Of a stretch of DNA of 64,000 nucleotides, positions 9,965 through 21,000 are shown piece by piece. The notes under the pieces are model-generated. The model was not told where the DNA came from, did not search any database, and saw only the letters and a list, made by a program, of their open reading frames with translations. The stretch is from positions 10,609,682-10,673,681 of the forward strand of contig NC_134288.1 of the NCBI RefSeq assembly GCF_949628215.1, read 5' to 3'. Positions within the stretch are counted from its first letter, which is position 1; the number at the start of each line of letters is the position of its first letter. Both the position numbers and the translations under genes were made by a program. The stretch is from Phalacrocorax aristotelis. Lineage: Eukaryota > Chordata > Aves > Suliformes > Phalacrocoracidae.

Positions 9965-12900
9965 CTGAAAGAAGCAGGGTAGGCGCTAAAATTCACTCCT
10001 CGGAGCCAGGAGCAACACATGCTGAAAGCAAGGAGAGCTGCTGGGGAGGGAGGGAAATTAGAAAACTATCATGCAGCTTAAACGTTCCCACAAAGAGAAG
10101 AAATGGGATGTATTTCTGAGTATTTGTTCTACAGTCGAGCAGCGCCATAGACATGGCTGAAAAGCTGCTTTCATTATAGGCCGATTTCCCCTCCACATAT
10201 AACAGCAAAGACTTTATTAAAAATTATGGGCTGACTTTGCCCAGAGAAGTAGTGAATAAATGGCTTTTCCTCTTCGGTTATTTCTCTGCTTTCATTTAAT
10301 ACACCAAAAGAAAAAAAAAAAACAGTGAGTTTTAACGAACAGATGTAGTGATAAATTTCCAATTTTCCTTATTAATGAGAAACTGTTATAAACTGAGAAT
10401 TGTTAATGTTATCTGAATTTTCCGTATTAATAATTCAATTTGGCTTCTCTATAAATAATGAACACCAGGAGTTATCGCAGAAGGCACAGCAGGACACCCC
10501 TCCACCTTGGCAGTGCCAGGACGAAGCCCACGGCATGGCTGGCTCTCCTCCGGTTGGTTTCAAGTACCTTCCTCTCCTCCCGACAGCATAAGCAAAGACA
10601 CGTCTGAGGATGGGGGCTGCATGGGGAGTTGCCGCTTATGGCCCAGGGGGAAAGGAATCCTCCAAGCCTCCAAACTGAGAGCATCAAGCCCTTGGAAGGC
10701 AATTCCCTGGACCACCATGGCCTTGAGACCTTGGGTCAGGACACGATGCTGCTCAGCCAGGCACCAGCACTGTGACTAAGGGAAATGCCAACTGGTGCCT
10801 TCTTCACCTTTGCTGAACACTTCGCTCCCACACAGATGGGTTTTTGAAAAACACAGATTTAACTCATCACCCCCAGTTCCTCCCACGAGATCACGTTTGC
10901 ATCGTTTAACTCAACAGAGTTGATGCCTTGAGCATCCAGCCTCATCCTGCCTGTCCTCATGCCCAGAGGGATGGTCGAGGTTGGGGGAACACCTCCCATG
11001 GGCCCAGATCACCAGACATGCCATCAACATGTGGGACACAAGGGTCCAACAGTCCTTTCTGAGGTGCCCCCGGGGCCTTTCCACACGGGAATGGGCACTG
11101 TGCATAGTGTGCAGCCCAGATGCTCCAAGAAGACCTAGCAAAAGTTTCCTGCACGTGTTTGCTTGGTGACACATATGTGGATATTTGCAAGGCCACAAAG
11201 GTTAATCGGATCAAGTGAGAAATTCCAGCCTTGGCAACATGGTCTCTCGCATTTGGTGCTGAACACAGGGACCACTTATTCAGCTAATTTGGGCTCTTTT
11301 GGTGGGAGACCTGGGTAGGAGCTGCACCCAGTCTGCCAGTGGCTCCTTCCCAGGGATAGCTGGCCTCTGGAGCAGGCAGAGAGGGGTCCCTGCATCCCCT
11401 TCCCAAATCATGGCTCCACTTTCACCCACGGGAGCACTGCTACTGCCCCCAGTCCTCTGGGGAGGAACATGCCAGTGCCCTTCCTTTCTGTGCTACCTCC
11501 TGGCACCTCTGCTCTTCCAAGTGACCCTCAGTCAATTTGCTCAAAGGAAAAAAAAAAAAAAAAAAAAAGATTCACGAAAGACCAGTGAACTGAAAGCTGA
11601 AGACAAGATCCCTGTGCTCTACAACAGGGTGAAAACCAAGGGGAAACCCACACAGTGGACACTTCTATTCAACATGGCTTGTGCCGAAATGCAACTATGC
11701 TGTGGCTTTGCCCCTTGGGCCAGGTACACATCCCAGCAGGAGAGGGGAGGGAGGGCAAGCACCGGTGCAAAGGCTGAGCAGAACACCCCACGCCGAATGG
11801 CTGCCACCAGCATGCTCGCACCCCAGGTGGTGAGACACCCCAGCGCAGGCAGGCATGGCTGCCGTCAGATGAGCAACAGACCACAAAACTTCATGTTCAG
11901 CTTGCTGGGTGCCTCAAGGATGACTCGCAAAGGGTGCCACGCAGGGCAGACCCCATCGATGGCTGACGCACCCACCTCCTGTGCTCTGAACACCCCGTGG
12001 CAGCACACACCAAACCATGGGAGCTAGGGTGGTGCTGATCACCACCCTCCGACGCTCCCTTCCCAAAATCACCACCGCCTTCAAGGTGCCTGGCTCAGCC
12101 CCGCTCCCACAGCTGGATGCTTCTTGTTCCCCTTAACACATCTGTCCCCTCAAAGGGATCCCTTCTGGCCAGCTTAGGAGGTTTTAAATGCCTTTTGTTT
12201 TTTCCACACCAAATACTTCTTTGAATATTTTTCCCTTCTTATTTTTTGGTTAAATGAAAAATAAAAATCCCATAAACCATTTAGTGAGAGCCAAACTCTG
12301 CTCCCTGGCCACCGATAGAACCCCAGGGATCCCAGAGGAATTGCCCCGGAGCCAGAGAGCAGAAATCGGCCCATTGTATTTTTTTTCTAATGTCCAAACT
12401 TCTCACTCATTTTTGAGTAACACATGCTGAAAACAGGCAACAGCCCTTCCACGCTTTCATTACGTTTTTGGTGAAAATCCTTTTACAACTGGCAACAGGA
12501 AGAGAAGATATCAGCAGGTTCTGCCTGCAAGTGGGGCGAGGATGCGGCATGGGAAGGTCAGGGTTGGCAGCATCTTTGCCAATGAAGCCTCCAGCTTTTC
12601 TTAGGTAACTTTTTAGAAGTTTGTGGCAGCATTTTTGAAGCATCCCGCTCCAGTGCCGGAAAAAAAAACGTGTCAACAGAGGAGCCAGCATGAGATGAGC
12701 GGAGGCCAAGTTGGCAGTGCTGGGAGCGGGGGTGAGGAGCAAGCCCATGGCTGCGGGAAGGGGGGAAGCAAAGCCTGGGAACCTGCCACATGCTACCGAG
12801 ACACCGGCAGACCTGCCCGGCCAGCATGACCACATGCTCCTCTGCTGGCTTTGACCAGGGACAGCAACATCCCAGCCACTCACCACCCCAACAGGCTCTT

Positions 12901-14370
12901 TCCCTTGGTGACAGACCCCTCCTGTGGAGCTGTCAGGCTCTGCAGGACAGGCACAGCCCTGAAATTGGGCATAAACTGGAAAAGGGGAAATAACTCCAAG
13001 TACTAATGCCCATTGGTGACCTTGGATCGGGTCCACAGGAGTGCACACACAGCCGAGGATGGCTGAGACCCTCTTAGTGCCCAGATATCCTTACGGCTCC
13101 GAGGGGGAAAGTCACCTGTGGATCCTGACCACAAATTCACCTGCCAGGACTCCTGCCCTGGTCCCATTCCTATGGATGCACCATGAGGCACGCAAACTGT
13201 CCTGGTCACTGGTCGATCTGCTCCACTTATCATTAATAATTTAACAACGTCTCCAGATGTAGGCAATGCCCAAAAGGCAATCAAGCTGCCCGCGGAGTGC
13301 CGGCACAAGCAGTATGCCAGGCAGGATGCAGGCAGAGGTGTGACAAGGCCAATGCGGATGACGGACGCCTAAGCGCACTGCCACCTCCGTCGCTGCCGGA
13401 GGAGCCGTGCTCCCTGCCATGAACTCGAGGCCGAACCGCAGCTGCGCCACGTGCTGGCAGAAACTTCCCCGGAATAAAGATGAGGAAGTGGTGGGAGAGG
13501 CCTCCTTGGGTGGGAGAGGAATTGTCCTTGCCGGAGGTTCCCCGAGAGGGAACCATGTGGCGGGTGAAGCCCTGCAAACCCCTGCCATCCGAGGCACGGC
13601 CGCAGCCGGGTGGCTCTGGACACGTGCGGTGCAGCCCCTTGCCATCGCCCATGCCAAGCAAAGCCCAGCAGCTGGCGGCTGCCCCCGGCGAGGCTCTCCT
13701 GGAGGGAACAAGTCAGCCGGCGGCATGAGGCCGCCCAGCAGCTCTCCCTGGGCACGGAGGAGGTTTTCCGATGGTGTAAAGTTTCTGTTTGAAGCACGTT
13801 AGCGAGTCCCTCCCTTCTCGCCCGTCCCCAGGCACAAAAGCAAAGGGGAAAAGCACATGGAAAACGAGACCTCGCCGTGCCGAGGTGGGGACCGGGGTGT
13901 CCCCCTGCCTTGGACATTGCCGGGGCCAGCGGAGGTGGGGACCTTCGCCCTGCCTGGTCCTGCTGTCACCTCTCCGGGCAGGGCTCTGTCCCCACCTCTC
14001 CTGTCCCCTCCCCTGCCCCACCTCGCTGTCAGCCCCGCTTCCCCCGTGCCCGTGCAGGCAGGGCCGCCCCGGGCCTGCACCTCCCCGGGCCCCAGCGGGG
14101 GCCGCCTCGCCGTCTGTCAGCCGGGCCGGGCCGCCCCGCGGCCTGCCGCCTCCCCGAGCCCGGCCGCCCCCTCCCCGGGCGAGGGCCGGGGCCCAGCGAG
14201 GGCCGGCGGCGGAGGGCCCGGCCCGGCCGCGCCGCCGGGAGGGGAAGAGCGAACGGCAAAATGGCGACGCGGCGGCGGGCGGAGCGGGGTGCGGGAGGGG
14301 GGGTCCCCGCCGCGGCGGCGGACCGGGGGGGTGCCGGCGGGGCCGGGCCGGGCCGCAGCTCGGTGCTTAC
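9965..14370 (-). other. ZNF512B intron 1
   Basis: This is the 4.4 kb intron between the inferred non-coding first exon and the ATG exon. It holds an A21 tract at 11548-11568 and an AT-rich patch around 10270-10460. No coding exon is supported. Confidence 0.6.
11548..11568. repeat. A21 homopolymer in ZNF512B intron 1
   Basis: Twenty-one consecutive A on the plus strand. It could be the tail of an old retroposed sequence, but the upstream sequence is not recognised. Confidence 0.85.
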
Positions 14371-14830
14371 CTCGGCGGCGGCGGGCCGCGGTGCGGGGCG
14401 CGCAGGGCCGGGCGCCCCCCCCGGCCGGCGAGGCGGTGCCGCCCGCCGCCCCCGGCTGCGGGCCGCCGTGCGGGGCTCCCCGGCGCGCCCACACCCGCGG
14501 CGGCGCCGCGCTCCGCTGCCGCGCTCCCGCCTGCCCGCCCGCCCGTCACCGCCGCCGCGGCTCATGCGCGCTCCCCGGCCCGCCCCGCGCGGCCCGGCCC
14601 GCCCCGCGCCCCGCCACCGCCGCCGGCCCCGCGCCGGCCCCGCGCCCCGCCGATCTCGCGTGGCTCCGCCGACGGGGCCGGGGCCGGGGCCAGGCGGGAT
14701 GGCGGGCGGGGGCGCCGCCCCGGGAGGGCGGGACCGGGCAGCGCCCCCGGCCCGGCCCGGCTTGACCCGGCCCGGGCAGGTGCGGGCAGGTGCGGGCAGA
14801 GCGGCCCAGCCCTCCCGCCTGCTCCCCCCA
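13900..14830 (-). promoter_or_regulatory. CpG island, ZNF512B promoter region
   Basis: The region is very GC- and CpG-rich, with many CCGCCC/GGGCGG boxes and no TATA box. It surrounds the inferred ZNF512B first exon. A YY1-like CAAAATGGCGAC lies at 14257-14268 in plus orientation, about 100 bases inside intron 1. CpG-island promoters are often bidirectional, so a plus-strand non-coding transcript is possible but unproven. Confidence 0.7.
14371..14572 (-). other. ZNF512B: Probable non-coding first exon of ZNF512B
   Basis: The 9842-9964 exon opens with an acceptor two bases before the start codon, so a 5' untranslated exon must lie further right. A good minus-strand donor (CCGCCGAG followed by GTAAGC) sits at 14370/14371 inside the CpG island. 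The right-hand limit given here is arbitrary, because the transcription start cannot be read from sequence. An out-of-frame ATG at 14565 would be an upstream ORF if transcription starts right of it. Confidence 0.55.
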
Positions 14831-14838
14831 TCCCGCCA

Positions 14839-15010
14839 GCGGGCAGGCAGGGCAAGGTCTGCCTGTCCAGGGTGCGGGCAAGGGGTCCTGCCTGTCGTCC
14901 TCCCTTCCAGGGTGCAGGCAGGGTGCCCTGCCTGTCATCCTGCCCTCCAGGATGCCCTGCCTGTAGTCCTGCTCTACCAGGTGCAGGCAGGGTGCCCTGC
15001 CCATTATCCA
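14839..15010. repeat. GC-rich minisatellite next to the ZNF512B CpG island
   Basis: Degenerate direct repeats of about 40 bp, each ending in a CCAG-G(G)TGC junction, run at 14839-14870 (partial), 14871-14910, 14911-14950, 14951-14980 (shortened) and 14981-15010. The shared core is GGTGCAGGCAGGGTGCCCTG followed by CCTGTC. Confidence 0.75.
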
Positions 15011-18000
15011 TCCCCTCTCTAGCCCCTGGGGTGCAGGCAGCTGGAAGGAAGCTATGGGTCCCCTTGTGAAGCTACTCCGGCCCCTGGGGATGAAGCTGCG
15101 TGTGAGGCCAGCACGGTGCCTGTGGGATGATCTGGTTTTCCCAGCTCCCAGGCTCAGGGTGTCCTCCCCACAGAGCTGGTGGCACCCGGGAAGGTGCAAC
15201 AGGGCAGAGCCAGCATCAGTTACCAGGCTGGGAATGCACAGCTGCACTGAGATCCAGCACCGCTATCCAAGTGGCCGCAGCTGCCTAGAAATCAATGGAA
15301 AACCAAATTCTGCTACATGAGAGCAAAATCCAGAGTGACCATTGCTGTCAGGGCCGCCCTGCAGCACCATCGGCAGCGTGTGGCTCATGAGGTGCCACCA
15401 GGAATTGGGAGGCCCTGTGGTGCAGCCACACAAAATCAAAGCGGCAAAAAAATCCCAACCCAAGTTGGGAGTTTCCCCACGATTCCCTTCTTTGTCTCCA
15501 TTGTGGGGAAAGAGCTTAATTAATGTCTGTGGAGAGCAGGGAAAGCTTTGTGTAATTGCTAGGTACTATTATCGGCAGAGCAGAGGGTGATCAGCAGGGT
15601 GGGAGGGACAGGCACAGCCCACCTTCTTTGTATAAAATGAGGCATATCCGAGGCAGCTTTGCTTCCCAGCCAACGAGCTGCCTACCAGGAGAGCTGTTAA
15701 CCTGCAGCAAGCAGGAAAGCAGCTGCCTGTGAGGGCTGTCAGGCAGCTTCATGTGCCCGCTGGGAGCAGGCGGCATCTTCAGCACCTTCAAAGTCTCCTC
15801 CTCGCTGTAAGGCTGCGAACAGTGCCCAGCCACCTTTGCTTGTCCCACAGCATCCTGACAGCCACCCCAGGCACGTGTGCTGGTGGGGAACATGCACGGG
15901 TATGCACACGCATGTGTGCAGAAGTGCCACCGCATTTATCTTCTGCATCTGCAAAGTACAGTTTTGCATATTGAGGAGCAGGGTGAGGGTGAAAGGGAGA
16001 TGCTGGAGAGCCTGGCCACCCGGGTGGTTATATGGAGGTTTGGAGAGCAGCCAGCTGCAGGCTGGTTGAGGTATAGAAGCTCTGAAATAATGCAATATAA
16101 AGGCAGCCACAGTTGCTATTTTCAGGCCCTTCTGAGCAGAGAGGAGGGGGCCAAGGAATGGACTTTAAAAGAACAACAAATGTAGAGCAGATGCTGAGGA
16201 GCGCTTTGTTTCTTGCACAGAGTTGTACCGGTGTGGAAAAGCCTTGCTGGGAAGGGCAGGAGGAGGAAGAAGAAGAGGAGGAGTAGTGGCAGGGGCAGTG
16301 GTGCTGCCTTTCTCCACATGCTTGCAGGAAACCATCGCACCTCCTCTTGCATTGTGGCTTTGTCACAGAGGTGTGTCGTGGACGAGAGCTCACCCTCACA
16401 GACTGGCACGGTGCTGTGGGGAAGATGGGGCTGTGTGTGCCAAGTATCAGTTCCTTGGTGCTCTGGCTCCTGGGTCAGCATTCCCACCATTCCCACCACA
16501 CAAGGCAGGAGGAGGCAGAGGAGAGGCAGCCCGGCACATGCTGCGGCCATAAATGCCAGAGAAGGTGCTTGGCAGCAGGGGATGAAGCACTCCAAGCTGT
16601 TGAGCATGTAAATTAAATTGATATGGACCCCAGGAAGAAGAGAGGGGGCAAAAAGCAATTATATAGCCAGGATCAGAAAAATCTTGATATGGAGTCTGTC
16701 TTACTGGGCTTCCCACAGAGGACGTTCCATTTTGTGCGGCTGCTTCTCCGCATCGGCTCTGCCCTGTTGCCGCATCAGGCTAAGCGGAGGGCAGGGGCTG
16801 CAGGCAGCGGTGACGGCAGGGTGGGAGGCTCTGCTTTCTCGAGAGGGCAGGGAAAATCCAGGTGTATTTGAGGCAGCCTTTGCCAGGGTTGGCAACCCCA
16901 GCCTTGTCCCCTCATGATGGGCAGTGGTGAAACAGGGGAACCCACTGGGGTGTCACCTGGGACAAGCACATGTGTGCCTCCCCTCCCCTCACTCAGTGAG
17001 GGTGGCCGAGTGTCACCGAGGGGGCAGATCCCTGTGGCTCTGGTGCCCCCAGGGAGGCACAGACCGGGCTCCACACTCCCTCAGGGACCCTGGGCCTCTT
17101 GAAGCATCTGCCGCTGCCATCGGAGCATGTGCAGCGAGGTGCTGCCATCCTATGTGCGATCCTCACATCGCTTCTCTGGCCTCTCATGCTGGTGCCGAGC
17201 AGTTTTCTCTGGAGCTGCCTTGGGTCTCTCCAGAGATGCCCTGTTGCAGCCAGTGCGGTGACCCCCACCAGTGACGCAGCATTGTTCTCAGTTACTCCTG
17301 GCAAGGGTTAATTCTGTCTGGGCAAGAGTTAAAAACACCAGAAATGAGGAAAAAAAAACCCAAACCCCTCTTACTGGAAAGGCAGGAAATAATCTGATTT
17401 TCTGGGTGTGGATCCTCCTGGGGGTGTTGGGACCTGAAGCCAGGACCATGCCCCTTGCCCAGATTGGGGCTGGCTGATCGAACACTTACATGGCGAACAA
17501 CTTTAAAACATATATTAACCCAACCAGCTGCAGCAGTGCCTTTCAAACCATTAACACTATTAGAATAAAATGGATGCTGGGTTTTCAGAGGCTCTTTCAC
17601 ATGCTGCAGGCTCTGGAGGCATCTCAAAAACTCCTGCTAACTGTTGTGCACATGGGGCTGTGCAGGACCAGCGCCAGCATCTCTGCCCAGGGAGGGCCCG
17701 CGGGATGCTCAGTGCATGGGACTGGGGGGGACTGGGAGGGACTGGGAGCCCAGATTTCAGCCCATGTCTGCTGAGCCTCATGCACCAGGTGCAGAGACAG
17801 GTGATGGAAAGGGCATGACTGCAATGCCCAGATCCAGGGTGGGGGACCAGGCACTTCCACCTCTCCCAGGGCTTTATCCTGGGATCGCAGCTGGGTCCAG
17901 AGCCTGCAAACTGGCTCAGTGGTGGCTCCATCCCCTACTATCCTCGGAGAAGGAGGGGACAAAGCCCCTTGGACTGGCTCGGTGCTCCAGTATCCACAGG

Positions 18001-21000
18001 ACAGGCCGTGCAGTGGCTCTTTTGGCTAAAGCAGAGTGATCCCAGAACAAAGACAGAATCGCTGCTGGTTTGTGAAGCAGCATCCGGGCCAGCCCCAGCC
18101 CTCCTCCCCGGCATGCTGGCTCCGCAGCCCGGGCCTCTGATTGGAAACTGGAGCCCGTGATGACTGTGCGAGCCATGAATTATGCTGATGGCTTTTTTTA
18201 TTATTTTTTTCTTCCCTCTCTGTGCTTGAATGCACTCAGCAAATATAAGCAAAAGGGCAAAAAAAAGAGCAAGAGAAAATCCTAACAGATTTAATTTTAG
18301 ATATGGCGAGAAAGCAAAATGGCTGCAGTGCAAAAAGGGAAGGTTAACGGAGGAAACGCTCCTGCTGGCAGAAAGAAATGAAGCTCCCAGCAGCCCTGAG
18401 GCTGCTGTTTATTATTTACAGGGTCGTATCAGCATGGGGGGCATCTCCCACAGGGACCCAGCCCCAAGCCAGGGCGGTCAGGTCCCTGGGGCACCGACAG
18501 CCCCATGGAAGGCAGCGGGGAGATGCAGGGGTGCAGTACAAGACAGGGGGACTGCAGGCTTGGTGACGAAGCTGCATGGCTGCAAAACCCCCAAATCCCC
18601 CTGGTTTTAAAGAAACACATCCTCTGATAGGAAGCAAAGTAGCTCATTTCAGTTTCGGGGTCTGAAGGTTTTTACTGGAGCCCCCTGCTAAGGGCTCACA
18701 CAAACATGCAGCCTGGAAATGTTGTGTCAAAACCAAGTCTGAAACTTTCCCTTCCAAAAAAGGCCCAAGTGAGATGCTGCAAATATTTCAACATGTTTCT
18801 GCAGGGCTTGTTTTCGCAGCAAAGCTACTTGTGCATCCAGGCTGGGGAACAGTGCTTGTCGACCCAAATGATATGAATTTCAGGACAAATTATTTATCTC
18901 AGCACTGCTGCCTGCCCTGGGCTGAGCTTCAAGTGGTCACTGCTGCCCTGCAGTGCTGCCCTGCTCCTGCCGCTCACTGCCCATGCTGCCTTCCCTCTGT
19001 TGGGTCATCGCCTGGGAATTCCCAGACTGTAAATCCCATCTCCCCCTTCCTCCAGCCGTGCCAGGCCCCCTGCCCTGTGCTAAGCCCCGTGTGAACAGCT
19101 GGGGACCTGCTCCAACCCTGCCTGGGTGCTGCCAGCTCCCAGCATTGCTGCAAGCATGGTGCTGCCCCGGTGAAAGGAGCAGCTCTGCAGCTGTAACTGC
19201 TCGCACCCATCTCTACCCTTCCCAGCTCTGCATTGAGCCTGCTGACCTGGGAACTGGGAGCATTTCTAGTTCTGGGAAGGCAGAGCTCCCAGCAGGCATC
19301 TAAGAGCTGAGAATGAGGACCCAAAAATGAAGGAAGTAATATAGGGGAAAAAAATGAAATGAAGCAATTATCCTTGCTCTGATAGTTTCTAATTAAGGGA
19401 ACTGTCACCCTTATTAAGAGGCCATTAATTCATTGTCATAAGTCACCACCAGAGTGCAAATACCAAAAATGTGCCTGGGCCATCAGGGGTAGAGCAGCAT
19501 CCCCTCCTTCCCATGCTGCAGACTCCAGCACTGTGCGAGAGCTGCTCCTGGAGGCCATGGGGCCGCTGACAGCTTTCTGCAAGTTGTGCCCTGGTCCCCA
19601 CACCGCCGTAAGGGCCATAAGCTCTGCCGCGATGCTCAGCCTGTCCTGGGCAGGGATGAACCCATCCATCTCCACCTGCATCCCTGTGCCTGCGTGCTCT
19701 GCCCTGTGCAGTCCAAATGCATTTGTGGTGCAAATGATGCGGTGACTTCTCAGCTGAGACTAGCTCTTGACTGCTCTGGGGGATCCAAATCCTAAAACAG
19801 TGGCCAAAATATCCCCAGCTCTGTGGTTAAGGCCAGCATTTCCCCCAAAATCACCTCCCACGAATAGCCAGCTCCGTCTCTGGCAGCCTCTCATTATGCA
19901 TTCTGCATGGAGGGCCCCGCATCAGCTTAATTAACAAGGTAAGAAAGACGGGACCTTTGAGGAAATCTTAATTATATTATCCATCTCACCCTGAGTGGCA
20001 CCTGATCCATCCCAACACTGTTCTCAAGTTCATTAGCAATGAATCAAGATTGATTAGTCCTGGACGTGCAGCGAGGAAATGCTGCAGTAGAAGGCTTCTG
20101 CTGAGATCGCTGCAATACCCTGCATGTCCCCAAGCCCTGTCTTGTCCTCCAGCACCAGGCATCCGATGGGGACCAGGGGTCCAGGATAAAGCAGTTGGAG
20201 GTTTGCCAGCAGTGGGATGCAGCTGCCAGAGCATCCCAGGAGCAGCCACTTTGCTGTGCCCCTGTCATGCCCTGGCATCTCCCCCAGCTCATGCCTCCCT
20301 GAGCTGCTCTGATTTATACCAGCACCTGTGCAGCCCTACCAGGCTGCTGTGCCCCCCACCACCTGTGCCCTTCTCTCCTTCCCCACGGCTTGTGTGGCCC
20401 TGACTCCTGGCATGTGCCACCAGCGACTGGCATGCCTCCTTTTTTCTTGCCTGCCATCCTGCTGCAATGCATTCAGGTACCCACAGGTCTCCAGTGCAAG
20501 AAACTTCATAAGGAGCTGCCTGAGAGCACCAAAAAGGCAGTGATTCAAGGTGGTTTGTAATCTCCCCTGGACACCTGATGCATCCACCTGTCCATAGGTG
20601 ATGGGCACCTAATTAGATCAAGCATGTAATCTACTGGGGACTGGTGTTCAGATTCAAACTGGCCTCAGTTCAGCAGAGCCCGTGGTAGGCACTGCCATCC
20701 CTCCCTGCTCAGCAAATCATGGCCTCAAACCCCACGAAGCCAGGGAAATCACAGGCTGTGTTCACAGCGGAGCATGAATTTCAATGTTGGGGGAATGGGG
20801 ATCATTTCCTGAATCAGAGATGCAATCAGCAGCATTTCAGAGCTGGAGGTATCTGTATCATCAAGCCAGGCTCAGTAATTACTTGGACAAATTAGGCATG
20901 CATTTTCTATGTGCAACTGTCCTGGCTTTTTTTTTTTCTTCTTGAAATCCTTGCTAGAATCTGCAAACTGCCTCTACCGTTGGGAAGGGATTGCTGGTTT

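Noticed and set aside
13789-15069. 426-codon open frame (plus) and overlapping long frames across the 14 kb CpG island
   Set aside because: All six frames are long here because the GC content removes stops. The peptides are Pro/Ala/Arg/Gly runs with no known domain, and this is the ZNF512B promoter.
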